Shown piece after piece: positions 9,648 to 18,741 of a stretch of 64,000 nucleotides of DNA. Under the pieces are notes generated by a model. It saw only the letters and a program-made list of their open reading frames with translations, made no database searches and was not told the origin of the DNA. Every line of letters begins with the position of its first letter. The stretch's first letter is position 1. The position numbers and the translations under genes were made by a program. Source of the stretch: JALORV01 sp963754065 (lineage in GTDB: Bacteria > Pseudomonadota > Gammaproteobacteria > Burkholderiales > Burkholderiaceae_F); NCBI GenBank assembly GCA_963754065.1, contig CAVWFH010000028.1:62001-126000 (forward strand), written 5' to 3'.

Positions 9648-11708
9648 ATGACTAACGACAATCCCCTGCTTGCCGAGTGGAAAACTCCCTACGGACTGCC
9701 GCCGTTTACCGAGGTCCGTGCTGAACACTTTGCGCCCGCCTTCGAGGTCGCATTGGCGCAGCATGCCGCCGAGATCGACCGCCTCGCCGCGCAGACCGAC
9801 GTGCCGACCTTCGACAACACGATCGTGCCGTTCGATGCGAGCGGACGCCTGCTGGCGCGCGTCGGCCATCTGTTCCACAACCTGTGCAGCTCGGAGACTT
9901 CGCCCGAACTCCAGGCCGTCGAACGTGCGATGGCGCCGCGGCTGGCTGCGCACCAGAGTGCGATCTACCTGAACGGAGCCCTGTTCGCGCGCATCGATGC
10001 GCTGCATGGTCAGTGCGAAGCGCTCGACCTGGCACCCGAGGCGCGCCGCCTGCTCGAGCGCGTGCATCTGGACTTCGTGCTGGCAGGAGCCCGCCTGTCA
10101 GCCTCCGACAAGCAGCGCTTTGGCGTCATCGTCGAACGACTGGCGGAACTGCAGACGGCGTTTTCACAGAACGTGCTGCACGACGAATCGAGCTGGGCGA
10201 TGTGGCTCGCCGACGAGCGCGACCTGGCCGGCCTGCCTCCGTTCCTTCGGGCAGCGGCGCACGAGGCAGCGCAGCAGCGCGGACGTCCCGACGGCTGGGC
10301 GATCACGTTGAGCCGCTCGCTGGTGGCGCCGTTCCTCACCTATTCGGACCGTCGCGACCTGCGCGAGCAGGCATTCAAGGCGTGGACGTCGCGCGGCGAA
10401 CACGATGGCGAGCACGATAACCGGCCGATCGCGCGCGAGATACTCGCGCTGCGGCATGAGCAGGCGCGCCTGATGGGCTACGCCACCTACGCCGAGTACG
10501 CGCTGGTCGATCGCATGGCCGGCACACCGGCGGCGGTCGCGCGCCTGCTCGAACAGGTGTGGACACCGGCGAAGAAGCGGGCCGCCGACGAGCGCGCGGC
10601 GCTCAGCGCGATGGCCGCGTCCCGCGGTGAACCTTCGGCGATCGAGCCGTGGGACTGGCGCTACTACGCGGAAAAGGTCCGCCAGGTGCGCTATGCGGTC
10701 GATGACTCCGTGGTCAAGCCGTACTTTCCGCTCGAGCGCGTGGTCGACGCGGCATTCGATTGCGCGCAGCGTTTGTTCGGCCTGGGCTTCGTGGCGCGAC
10801 CGGAAATCGTCGCGTATCACCCGGACGTCAAGGTCTATGAAGTGCATGGCCGCGACGACCGGCTGGTCGGCGTGTTTCTGCACGACAACTTCGCGCGGCC
10901 TACCAAGCGCGGTGGCGCATGGATGAGTGCGTATCGCCTGCAGTCGCGCATCGCCGGCGACGTGCTGCCGATCATCGTCAACAACAACAACTTCGCCAAG
11001 GGTGCGCCGGGCGAGCCGACGCTGCTCTCGCTCGACGATGCGCTGACGCTGTTCCACGAATTCGGCCATGGCCTGCATGGCCTGCTGTCGCAGGTCACCT
11101 TCGAAAGCCTGTCGGGTACACAAGTGCTGCGCGACTTCGTCGAGCTGCCGTCGCAGATTTTCGAGAACTGGCTGCTCGAACCCCAGGTGCTGAAGCGACA
11201 TGCGCGGCACGTCGCCACCGGCGAGCCGATGCCCGACGACCTGATCGAACGGCTCGAGCAGGCGCGACGGTTCAACCAGGGCTTCGAGACGGTCGAATAC
11301 ACGGCCTGCGCACTGGTCGACATGGCGCTGCACGCGCAGGCCGATCCGGCGGGCGTAGACATCACCACCTTCGAACGCGATGAACTGGCGCGTCTCGGAA
11401 TGCCGCGCGAAATCCTGATGCGTCACCGGTTGCCGCACTTCCTGCACCTGTTCGCGAGCTCCGGCTATGCGGCTGGCTATTACGTCTACATGTGGGCCGA
11501 AGTCCTGGATGCCGACGGCTACGACGCCTTCCTCGAGGCCGGCAGCCCGTTCGATCCGGCCGTGGCGGAGCGGCTGCAGCGCTTCGTCTACTCGGCGGGC
11601 AATACGCTGGAGCCCGGGGCCGCCTTCCGTGCATTTCGCGGGCGCGATCCCAAGGTGGAGGCCATGCTTGCCAAGCGCGGGCTGGCGGGAGAATCGGCGA
11701 CGGCGTGA
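9648..11708 (+). CDS. dcp: M3 family oligopeptidase, dipeptidyl carboxypeptidase-like
   Basis: A 686-residue zinc peptidase of the thimet oligopeptidase family. The active site HEFGH is at residues 470-474 (H470, E471, H474) with the third zinc ligand E499 in FVELPSQ. Sequence around the site (SLDDALTLFHEFGHGLHGLLSQ, then LSGTQVLRDFVELPSQIFENW) resembles E. coli Dcp more than oligopeptidase A, so removal of C-terminal dipeptides is likely. The frame is open from 9534, but the ATG at 9648 starts the conserved N-terminus (NPLLAEWKTPYGLPPF); the preceding residues look non-native. There is no signal peptide from this start, so a cytoplasmic enzyme is expected. Confidence 0.9.
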   Translation: MTNDNPLLAEWKTPYGLPPFTEVRAEHFAPAFEVALAQHAAEIDRLAAQTDVPTFDNTIVPFDASGRLLARVGHLFHNLCSSETSPELQAVERAMAPRLAAHQSAIYLNGALFARIDALHGQCEALDLAPEARRLLERVHLDFVLAGARLSASDKQRFGVIVERLAELQTAFSQNVLHDESSWAMWLADERDLAGLPPFLRAAAHEAAQQRGRPDGWAITLSRSLVAPFLTYSDRRDLREQAFKAWTSRGEHDGEHDNRPIAREILALRHEQARLMGYATYAEYALVDRMAGTPAAVARLLEQVWTPAKKRAADERAALSAMAASRGEPSAIEPWDWRYYAEKVRQVRYAVDDSVVKPYFPLERVVDAAFDCAQRLFGLGFVARPEIVAYHPDVKVYEVHGRDDRLVGVFLHDNFARPTKRGGAWMSAYRLQSRIAGDVLPIIVNNNNFAKGAPGEPTLLSLDDALTLFHEFGHGLHGLLSQVTFESLSGTQVLRDFVELPSQIFENWLLEPQVLKRHARHVATGEPMPDDLIERLEQARRFNQGFETVEYTACALVDMALHAQADPAGVDITTFERDELARLGMPREILMRHRLPHFLHLFASSGYAAGYYVYMWAEVLDADGYDAFLEAGSPFDPAVAERLQRFVYSAGNTLEPGAAFRAFRGRDPKVEAMLAKRGLAGESATA

Positions 11709-11732
11709 TCTCGCTGGCTCGGATGCGCAGGC

Positions 11733-12605
11733 ATGGTGTCGGCGGCCGCCCTCGGCTTCCGCAGTGAACTCATCTTCCATCGGGCCGACGGCGAGGTAAT
11801 CGACTGCCGTGCCGAGCATGGTTGCCGCGTGATCCGCACGCCATCCAATCCGACCTACTACTGGGGCAACTACCTGCTGTTCGAACGCGCGCCGGGGGCG
11901 GATGACGCACGGCGCTGGCCGACGCTGTTCGCGCGTCTGATCGCCGAGAAGCAACCGCGATCGACTCACTGCGCCTTCGGTTGGATGGAGGATGCGGAGG
12001 GCGATGTCGCCGGATTCCTGGCCGACGGCTACACGAAGAACAACGCGGTCGTGATGCAGTCCACCGACGTACCGGTGGTGCCCGCACCAATGATCGACGC
12101 GCAGTTGCGGCCGTTCGCACTGTCTGGCAGGGAGACTGATAGCGAATGGTCGGCGCTCGTGGAACTGAGTGTTGCCACGCGCGATCCCGTCTACGGCGAG
12201 GAGGGCTATCGCCCGTTCGCGCAGCAACGCATGGCGCGCTGGCGCGCATTGGCGCGCACTGGCCATGGAAACTGGTTCGGTGCCTTTGTCGATCAGGCCG
12301 GGTCGGCGCCGCGCCTGGTGGCGGCGCTGGGCGTGTACGCAGAGGTCGAGCGCGAAAACGGCGAGCGCCTGGCCCGCTACCAGTCCGTCATGACCGAGTC
12401 CGACTACCGTCGTCGCGGCCTGTGTCGCGCACTGATCGCCTTGGCCGCCCGGCATGCGAAGGATGGGCTCCAGGCGGATCGGCTGATCATCGTCGCCGCG
12501 GCCGGCGAAATGCCGGAACAGCTTTATTCGAGCGTGGGATTCGTCGCCGCGGGCCTGCAGCGCGGCGTGCAGCGCATGGGTGGGCAGGAACGCGCCAGCC
12601 GCTAG
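11733..12605 (+). CDS. GNAT family N-acetyltransferase, two-domain
   Basis: A 290-residue protein. The C-terminal half carries the acetyl-CoA binding motif of GNAT enzymes (YQSVMTESDYRRRGLCRALI, around residues 215-235) followed by the typical YSSVGFVAAG segment. The N-terminal half (with NPTYYWGNYLLF near residue 38) looks like a degenerate first GNAT domain. The substrate cannot be deduced. It follows the M3 peptidase gene by 24 bases and may be co-transcribed. Its stop overlaps the stop of the convergent aminotransferase gene through a shared ctag. Confidence 0.82.
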   Translation: MVSAAALGFRSELIFHRADGEVIDCRAEHGCRVIRTPSNPTYYWGNYLLFERAPGADDARRWPTLFARLIAEKQPRSTHCAFGWMEDAEGDVAGFLADGYTKNNAVVMQSTDVPVVPAPMIDAQLRPFALSGRETDSEWSALVELSVATRDPVYGEEGYRPFAQQRMARWRALARTGHGNWFGAFVDQAGSAPRLVAALGVYAEVERENGERLARYQSVMTESDYRRRGLCRALIALAARHAKDGLQADRLIIVAAAGEMPEQLYSSVGFVAAGLQRGVQRMGGQERASR

Positions 12606-13777
12606 CGGCGATCGAGAAAGCGCTGCAGCCGCTCCACCCCCTGCAACAGCAGCGCGTCCGAAGCAGCGAAGCACCAGCGCAGGAAACCTTCGCCTTCCGG
12701 ACCGAAGGCCACGCCTGGTGCGATGCCGAGCCCGGACTCGGCGACGAGCCGCTTCGCGAACGCAAGGCTGTCGTCGCTCCGACCGGCAATACGGAAGAAG
12801 AGATACATCGCTCCGGGCGGCGGCGCGACTTCCGTGCCGGGCAACGCGGCGAGGGACTCGACGAGCAGATCGCGCGAGGCACGCAGGCGCGCCACAGTCT
12901 GCCTCACAAGTCCCTCGCCATCCCGCACCGCGACGAGTCCGGCCTGCTGCACAAACGTCGGCGCGCACGATGTGTTGAATTCGATCACCTTGCCGATCTG
13001 CGCAATGAAATTCTTCGGCGCCACCAGCCATCCCAGTCGCCAGCCCGTCATCGTCCAGCTTTTCGAGAACGTGTTGGCGCTGATGACCCGGTCATCGTCG
13101 TCGATCGCGGCCAGCACGCCCGGTGCATGCCCGTCGATCGTCAGCGCCGGATCGAACACCAGCCGTTCGTAGGCGTCGTCGCTCACCAGCCAGATGCCAT
13201 GCCGCCGGCAGTGAGCGAGCAGGGCGTCCCAGTCGCGCTGCGGCATGGTCCAGCCGGTCGGATTGTTCGGCGAATTGACCAGCACCAGCCGCGTGTCCGG
13301 CGTTGCGGCGTCGAGCAGCCTGTCGATGTCGAGCGACCAGGCCCCGTTGCGGCATTCGAGTGCGACGCGGACGACGTTCGCGCTCATGATGCGCGGCATC
13401 GAGGTCAGGTTCGGCCACACCGGAGTGACAATCACCACGCGATCGCCGGGATCGATCAATGCCTGGTCGACCAGCGACAGCGCATGCACACCGGCACTGG
13501 TTACCGCGATGCGGTCGGACGTGATCGGCACAACGGGACGATGCAGGCGGTTGCTGTAGCCGGCCAGCGTTTCTCTCAGCTCGATGATGCCGAGGTTGTG
13601 GTTGTAGAACGTCTCGCCGGCATCGAGCGCGGCCTTTGCCGCTTCGCGGATGAAGGCCGGCGTGACCTGGTCGCCTTCGCCGAACCAGAACTTCAGGACA
13701 TCGCCGCGGGCGAGCCCGGCGTTGGCGACTTCGCGGATGCGGGAGGCGGGCAGATCGAGAATGGTCGGTCGGATCAT
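12602..13777 (-). CDS. class I/II pyridoxal-phosphate aminotransferase
   Basis: A 391-residue fold-type I aminotransferase. The substrate-carboxylate motif NSPNNPTG is at residues 168-175, and the Schiff-base lysine is K239 in SKSWTMTGWRLG. The aromatic/aspartate-type architecture is complete, but the amino donor cannot be named. The frame extends upstream to 13954, but the ATG at 13775-13777 gives the normal N-terminus (MIRPTILDLPASRIREV); the longer form has an Arg-rich, unfamily-like extension. With the indolepyruvate oxidoreductase 9 kb away an aromatic amino acid role is possible, but this is only inference. Confidence 0.9.
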   Translation of the reverse strand: MIRPTILDLPASRIREVANAGLARGDVLKFWFGEGDQVTPAFIREAAKAALDAGETFYNHNLGIIELRETLAGYSNRLHRPVVPITSDRIAVTSAGVHALSLVDQALIDPGDRVVIVTPVWPNLTSMPRIMSANVVRVALECRNGAWSLDIDRLLDAATPDTRLVLVNSPNNPTGWTMPQRDWDALLAHCRRHGIWLVSDDAYERLVFDPALTIDGHAPGVLAAIDDDDRVISANTFSKSWTMTGWRLGWLVAPKNFIAQIGKVIEFNTSCAPTFVQQAGLVAVRDGEGLVRQTVARLRASRDLLVESLAALPGTEVAPPPGAMYLFFRIAGRSDDSLAFAKRLVAESGLGIAPGVAFGPEGEGFLRWCFAASDALLLQGVERLQRFLDRR

Positions 13778-14050
13778 CGGGCGATTATCGCAATCGCCCG
13801 TCCCCATCTCCGCTCCCGCCGCTGCGCCTGCTTGCGCGCGTTGCGCGGGTCGTCCGCCGTGTTCTCGTCGGCGATGTTCCAGGAATCGGTGCTGTGCGGC
13901 TGCATCACGGTCTCGCCCCTGGCTCAGGTGCAATGCCGCATGCCGGCGCTCCACTGACCCGAAGGTGCCAGCCAGCTCCTCGCTCGCACCGAAGCAGCAT
14001 GACTTTCCGAGACCCTTAATCGTTCTGAATTCGGCGGGAGAAAGTCGGCT

Positions 14051-14062
14051 GCTGTTAACACT
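14051..14062 (+). repeat. left terminal inverted repeat of the IS5-like element
   Basis: GCTGTTAACACT, matched exactly in reverse complement at 14713-14724. It lies 30 bases before the transposase start codon. Confidence 0.8.
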
Positions 14063-14091
14063 TAGGGCGATTTGCCGGTTACGGTTCGGGC

Positions 14092-14714
14092 ATGGAAATC
14101 ACCCGCGCCCAGTACGAGCAGATCGAGAACTGTCTGCCGCGCCAGAGAGGCAATGTCAGCCTGTCCAACCTGCAGGTCCTGAATGCGATCCTGTACGCGG
14201 CCGAGCACGGCTGCCCCTGGCGCAGCCTGCCCGAGCGCTTCGGCAACTGGCATACGATTTACACGCGCATGAACCGCTGGTCCAAGCTGGGTGTACTCGA
14301 TCGGGTGTTCGCGCGACTGCAGCAGTCGCGAATCGTGCGCATCAGGCTTGAAACGGTCGCCCCGGACAACACGGTCGTCGCGGTCCTTCCGTACACCACG
14401 GCGACACCAGGAGACACAGCCCGCAACCGCCCGGGGGGTCCCGGGGCGGCTGGAGCGGCAAGATTCGTGTGGTTGCCGCGGACCCTCGGACAGCGATGAC
14501 GATTTCCCCGTCGCCGGGCCGCGCGCACGGCGCGTGCCCGAGGGACAAAGGCCTCCGACGTCGCCGGTGGGCCAAGATCGGTGCCGCAACGAATTCGAGT
14601 GGCCCGTTCCTTCGCCCTCGAGGCATTTACCGCTTCTTTGTCTGCTTTGAGAAGATCGACGCGTCCTTCGCCGCGTTGGTTTGCTTCGCGCCGATCAGCG
14701 ATGTGCTCGGGTAG
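14092..14714 (+). pseudogene. IS5-family transposase, frameshifted and internally deleted
   Basis: The first frame (ATG at 14092, open to 14499) has the N-terminus of IS4/5-type transposases (EQIENCLPRQRGN, AAEHGCPWRSLPERFGNWHTIYTRMNRW). The family motif around the first catalytic Asp is degenerate (VAPDNTVV). After a G-rich stretch near 14431 the homology moves to another frame (GSRGGWSGKIRVVAADPRTAMTIS). The region that should carry the second Asp is missing. The C-terminal Glu region (RNEFEW, then FFVCFEKIDASFAALV to 14714) needs another frame change. Loss of the second catalytic Asp makes activity impossible. Confidence 0.82.
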
Positions 14715-14724
14715 TGTTAACAGC
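14713..14724 (-). repeat. right terminal inverted repeat of the IS5-like element
   Basis: AGTGTTAACAGC, the exact reverse complement of 14051-14062. The last transposase stop codon overlaps its outer edge. Confidence 0.8.
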
Positions 14725-14787
14725 TCACAGTTGCCATCGAGCGACGCCGAGGAATAATTCGCGCTCTTTCGTTAATCGGGAGTTCTT

Positions 14788-15987
14788 ATGACGTTGCGCT
14801 TGCTAGGCGCCGCTGTCGAAGCGCCGCTTCTCCGGAATCTCTGGGTCGCGTTCGCGACCGTTGCCCTGCTCGGCGCCTGTGCCCACAGTCCCACGGAGCC
14901 GGTGAAGAGACCGTGGCTTTCCGCAACGTCAACCAATCAGTGGAACGAGGTGGCCAACGATCTCATCGCGCGCAATGCGGTCGGGCAGGGAGGAGCGCTG
15001 CGCACGCTGGCTTACCTGAACCTCGCCATCCACAACGCGATCGTGCAGTCGGAGAAGGAAAAGCAGGCATCCGATGGCGCCGTCGCCGGCGCCGCGGCCG
15101 CGGTGCTCTCCCAACTGTTTGCCAAGGACGAGGCGGCCATCAACGCCCGCCTGCAGCGCGAGATCCAGGCGATCGGCTCGGGACAGCGTGCTGCCTTCCA
15201 GGCCGGTGTCGATCTGGGCCGCAAAGTCGGCGATCAGGTCGTGGCACAGGCGCGCACCGACCGGGTCGCGGCAGCCTGGACGGGCACCGTGCCGGTCGGC
15301 GAGGGCAAGTGGGCGAGTCTCGTCAATCCGCCAGCGCCACCGCTCGCGCCGGCGCTGGGCAATGCGCGCACCTTCTACATGAAGTCCGGCGATGAATTTC
15401 GCGCGCCACCGCCGCCAGCGTGGGGCTCGGCGGCTTTCCAGGTGCAAATCACGGAAGTGCGTACGATCGCCGACAGCCGTACGAACGAGCAGATACGCAT
15501 CGCACAGTACTGGGAAGATCTCACCGGCTCCTTTGCGGCCGGCGCCTGGAACATCCGCGCGAGGAACGCGATGGCGGCCAAGGGCTTGGACGAGGCGACC
15601 ACTGCCCGCGCGCTGGCGATGATGCACATGGCCGGCTTCGACGCCCTCGTCGCCTGCCATGAATCCAAGTACACCTATTGGGTGCCGCGTCCCGCGCAGG
15701 CCGACCCGAAGATCACGCTGGCCGTGGGGGTGCCGAACCATCCGTCCTACCCAGCCAACCACTCCTGCATTTCCGGAACGATGGGCCGCGTGGTGGATGC
15801 GCAGGTTCCCGGCAGCAATGGCATGTTCGAAAAAATGGGCAAGGAAGCCGGCGCCTCGCGCCTCTACGGAGGCATTCACTATCGGATGGACCTGGACGCC
15901 GGCGACGAAATCGCGCGCAAGATCGCTGAGCGTGCTCTGCAGGCCGGCCCTGCAAAAGGGCAGACCTACACGCCGGCGGGGCGCTGA
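14788..15987 (+). CDS. vanadium-dependent haloperoxidase/PAP2-like lipoprotein
   Basis: A 399-residue exported protein with a lipoprotein signal (LLGAC, lipid-modified Cys near residue 31). The PAP2/haloperoxidase oxyanion site is readable. K294 and R301 lie in KYTYWVPRP, and S320 and H325 in PNHPSYPANHS; the usual Gly before the His is Asn here. R358 and H364 lie in SRLYGGIHYRMDLDAG, with H364 the expected vanadate-ligating or phosphate-attacking His. The enzyme may oxidise halides or act as an acid phosphatase; sequence does not decide this. GGGAG precedes the start. It converges with the large regulator gene. Confidence 0.87.
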   Translation: MTLRLLGAAVEAPLLRNLWVAFATVALLGACAHSPTEPVKRPWLSATSTNQWNEVANDLIARNAVGQGGALRTLAYLNLAIHNAIVQSEKEKQASDGAVAGAAAAVLSQLFAKDEAAINARLQREIQAIGSGQRAAFQAGVDLGRKVGDQVVAQARTDRVAAAWTGTVPVGEGKWASLVNPPAPPLAPALGNARTFYMKSGDEFRAPPPPAWGSAAFQVQITEVRTIADSRTNEQIRIAQYWEDLTGSFAAGAWNIRARNAMAAKGLDEATTARALAMMHMAGFDALVACHESKYTYWVPRPAQADPKITLAVGVPNHPSYPANHSCISGTMGRVVDAQVPGSNGMFEKMGKEAGASRLYGGIHYRMDLDAGDEIARKIAERALQAGPAKGQTYTPAGR

Positions 15988-16053
15988 CCACGAGCACGGA
16001 GAAGGACAGGAGAGCCTGCTTCTGTGCGTCGAGACCTCCTGAGCCAGCAGTCT

Positions 16054-18561
16054 CTAACTGTCGAGCGCCAGTGCCGCCAGCGCGTCTCCCTCAAGCGGTG
16101 CCGCTTGGGCCAGCCGGCGGTCGAGTTCGGCGGGTGGCAACGCGCCGGCGCATCGCTGGCGCAGCCGCTCGGTCATGCTGCGTTCGATTGGCCCGACCGG
16201 TGATCCGACTTCTTGCAGGAAGGCGAGCACGGCGGCATGGATCCGCAGCGCCTCGACATGGCGGCCGCGCGCCGCGGCGAGCTGCATCAACGCCGGCGTG
16301 CCGTACTTCAGCACGAGCATAGGCGTCCACTGGCTGCGCCGGCTGAGAGCGACCGCCATCGCCTCGTCGACCTGCCCCAAGGCAGCCAGCGCCTCAATCA
16401 GCTCGAACTCCGCGCCGGAATCGCTGGGGGTGTCCGGCGCGGCCAGCAGCGCGCGCGCCAGCGGAACCGCTTCATCGTGGCGGCCGAGCGCGTTGAGCAG
16501 GACGCACTGGTGGTACCGGTTGAGCATGAGTCCCTGCTTGCCCTCGGGCATGCCCTCGAGCCAGACCTGCTCCCTGGTCAACGCGTTGAAGGCCTCGTCG
16601 AGCTGTCCCTGCTGTCGCGCAATGTTGTGCTGCAGATGATGACGTTGCGCCCGCAGACGCGGCGGGTCGCCGGCCGCCTCGAGCGCCGCCATTTCCTCCG
16701 CCAGCGACCGCGCCTGTTCAAAGCGGCCCGCTGCGGCGAATGCCGACCCCAGCTTGTATAGCGCGTCAAGCAGCCGATGCCGCGAGCCCGCGGCGCGAGA
16801 CAGATCGACGGCCCGCTGCGCGCAGACGATCACCTCGGAATTCGACTTACCCAGTGACACGCTGACCGTCGCAAGTTGGCGCCAGTACTGCGCGGCGTGG
16901 GCGGGCGCGATCCGCTCATCGGCGTGCTGTGCCAGCGCCTTCATGCGGCCTGCGATTTCGACCGTCAGCCCATGTTGCCTGAACGCCAGCGCGGCGGCGC
17001 CGGCGAGCGTTACCGCGGCGGGCCAGTCGCCCGACCGTTCGGCGTGGTCGAGCGCGGCGCGCGCGTTATCGACCTCGGCTCCAACGCGAGCCATGTAGCT
17101 GGCTACAGTCGCGTGCCCGTCGTCGCCGAACCGTTGCTCGGCGGCCTCGACGAAGAGCGCGCACACGGCCTGCGAGTGCCGCTGGCGGATCTCTGCAATC
17201 TCGCCGCGGAGCTCCAGCTGCTCGAGGGCGAACAGGCGCGCGCTTTCGAGAAGCCGGTAGCGCGGCGGCTCGCTGGCACCGACACTTACGAGCGACTTGT
17301 CGACCAGCCCGGCGAGCGCGTCGAGCACCGTCCAGGCGTCAATCGAGGTGTCGGCCGCCACCTGCTGGGCGAGTTCAAGCGAAAAGCCGCCGACGAACAC
17401 GCCCATGCGCCGGAACACGGCGCTTTCTTCCGCGGACAGCAGCGAGTGGCTCCATTCGAGTGCCGCGCGCAGCGTCCGGTGCCGCGCCAGCGCGTTGCGC
17501 GTGCTGCTGTGGAGCAGGCGCAGCCGCTCATCCAGTCGCGCGGCGAGGCCCTGGGCTCCCAGCAAAGGGATCCGCGCCGCCGCCAGTTCGATCGCCAACG
17601 GCAGCCCGTCGAGTTGGCGGCAGATCTCGGCGATCGCTTCCAGATTGCCGGCGTCGACCGCGAATCGAGGATCGGCGGCGCGACCGCGTTCGATGAAGAG
17701 CCGCATTGCGCCCATGGATGGATCGGCCGCCGCGTCGCGCGCCGGGACCTGCAGCGGCGTCGCCCGGAACAACTGCTCGCCGACGAGGTGCAGAGGCTCC
17801 TGACTGGTCACCAGCAGGTGCAGGGCGCGGGTCTGAGCCAGCAGCGTCTCTGCAAGATCAGCCGCTGCCTCGAGGACGTGTTCGCAATTGTCCAGTACGA
17901 GCAGCATCCGTCGGTCCCGCAGCTGCTGGGCGATGTGCGACAGATCGCCGGCCTCGAGGCGCAACGCCTGGGTCAGGGCATGGGGCAGCTGGGAGCGATC
18001 CGAAATGGCGGCGAGTTCAACCAGCCAGGTCCCGTCCGCCCAGCCGGCCTGCAGCATTCGCGCTGCGGCCAGCGCAAGCCGCGTCTTCCCCACACCGCCA
18101 GGCCCGGTGATGCTGACCAGGCGATTCGCCTGCACCAGCGCTGCCAACGCCGGTAAATCGGCCTCGCGGCCAATCAGCGGCGTCAGTTCAGCAGGTAGGT
18201 TTCCGGCGTCAGCGGATGTCGCCGCGGCGGGGCCTGCAGGCGCGTCAGCAGGCTTCGTGCCATTGAGTCGCGGCGTGAAGCGATAGCCACGGCCGGGGAT
18301 CGTCGAGATGTTGTCGGCGCCGAGCACCTTGCGCAGGGCACTGACGTGCACCTGCAGGTTGTTTTCCTCGACGACGAGACCGGTCCAGACGATTCCCAGC
18401 AGCTCGTTCTTCGTGACGATGCGGTCGCGATGCCGGATCAGCGTGTCCAGCACGTCGACCGCGCGTGCGCGTAACGGCGCGGGCTGGCCGTCCACGAGCA
18501 GACGGCGTTCTGCCGGTCGCCACTCGAAGCGGCCAAAGACGAGCTGAGAGTCTCGCAACAT
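16054..18561 (-). CDS. winged-helix transcriptional regulator with NB-ARC-like ATPase and TPR-like C-terminus
   Basis: An 835-residue signal-transducing regulator. Residues 5-97 form an OmpR/PhoB-type DNA-binding domain, ending in the typical TIPGRGYRF. After a Pro/Ala linker comes an AAA/STAND-type ATPase with Walker A GPGGVGKT at 153-160 and Walker B LLVLDNCEH (D224). The helical rest of the chain resembles TPR arrays of AfsR/MalT-like regulators. Such proteins use nucleotide-dependent oligomerisation to switch transcription on. The adjacent haloperoxidase-like gene converges on it, so co-regulation is only possible, not shown. The start ATG is at 18559-18561; no clear ribosome binding site is visible. 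Confidence 0.86.
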   Translation of the reverse strand: MLRDSQLVFGRFEWRPAERRLLVDGQPAPLRARAVDVLDTLIRHRDRIVTKNELLGIVWTGLVVEENNLQVHVSALRKVLGADNISTIPGRGYRFTPRLNGTKPADAPAGPAAATSADAGNLPAELTPLIGREADLPALAALVQANRLVSITGPGGVGKTRLALAAARMLQAGWADGTWLVELAAISDRSQLPHALTQALRLEAGDLSHIAQQLRDRRMLLVLDNCEHVLEAAADLAETLLAQTRALHLLVTSQEPLHLVGEQLFRATPLQVPARDAAADPSMGAMRLFIERGRAADPRFAVDAGNLEAIAEICRQLDGLPLAIELAAARIPLLGAQGLAARLDERLRLLHSSTRNALARHRTLRAALEWSHSLLSAEESAVFRRMGVFVGGFSLELAQQVAADTSIDAWTVLDALAGLVDKSLVSVGASEPPRYRLLESARLFALEQLELRGEIAEIRQRHSQAVCALFVEAAEQRFGDDGHATVASYMARVGAEVDNARAALDHAERSGDWPAAVTLAGAAALAFRQHGLTVEIAGRMKALAQHADERIAPAHAAQYWRQLATVSVSLGKSNSEVIVCAQRAVDLSRAAGSRHRLLDALYKLGSAFAAAGRFEQARSLAEEMAALEAAGDPPRLRAQRHHLQHNIARQQGQLDEAFNALTREQVWLEGMPEGKQGLMLNRYHQCVLLNALGRHDEAVPLARALLAAPDTPSDSGAEFELIEALAALGQVDEAMAVALSRRSQWTPMLVLKYGTPALMQLAAARGRHVEALRIHAAVLAFLQEVGSPVGPIERSMTERLRQRCAGALPPAELDRRLAQAAPLEGDALAALALDS

Positions 18562-18741
18562 CTCGATTCGATGGGGGTCAACCGGGAATCGTCTCAGGGA
18601 CGACCTTCGTCCGTCCAGTGCCGCTCATGCCGCTAACGACGCTGGACCGCAATCGGTGCCGATCATGCCAGCAGACGCAGCTCGGCGCGAGGTGCACTAG
18701 CACGGGATCAGGCTCGGCGTAGCCCGCGTCGGCGGATCTTG

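Larger units (their letters stand above)
14051..14724 (+). mobile_element. degenerate IS5-family insertion sequence
   Basis: A 674-bp element bounded by a perfect 12-bp inverted repeat (GCTGTTAACACT at 14051-14062, its complement at 14713-14724). It holds a broken transposase reading frame. Intact IS5-family elements of this type are usually somewhat longer, which fits the internal deletion seen in the transposase. I find no convincing target-site duplication next to the repeats, so the copy is probably old. It sits between the convergent side of the aminotransferase gene and the haloperoxidase-like gene. Confidence 0.8.

Noticed and set aside
10164..13031. 955-codon minus-strand open frame
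   Set aside because: It lies opposite the M3 peptidase and GNAT genes and only its upper end touches the aminotransferase region out of frame; no domain is recognisable.
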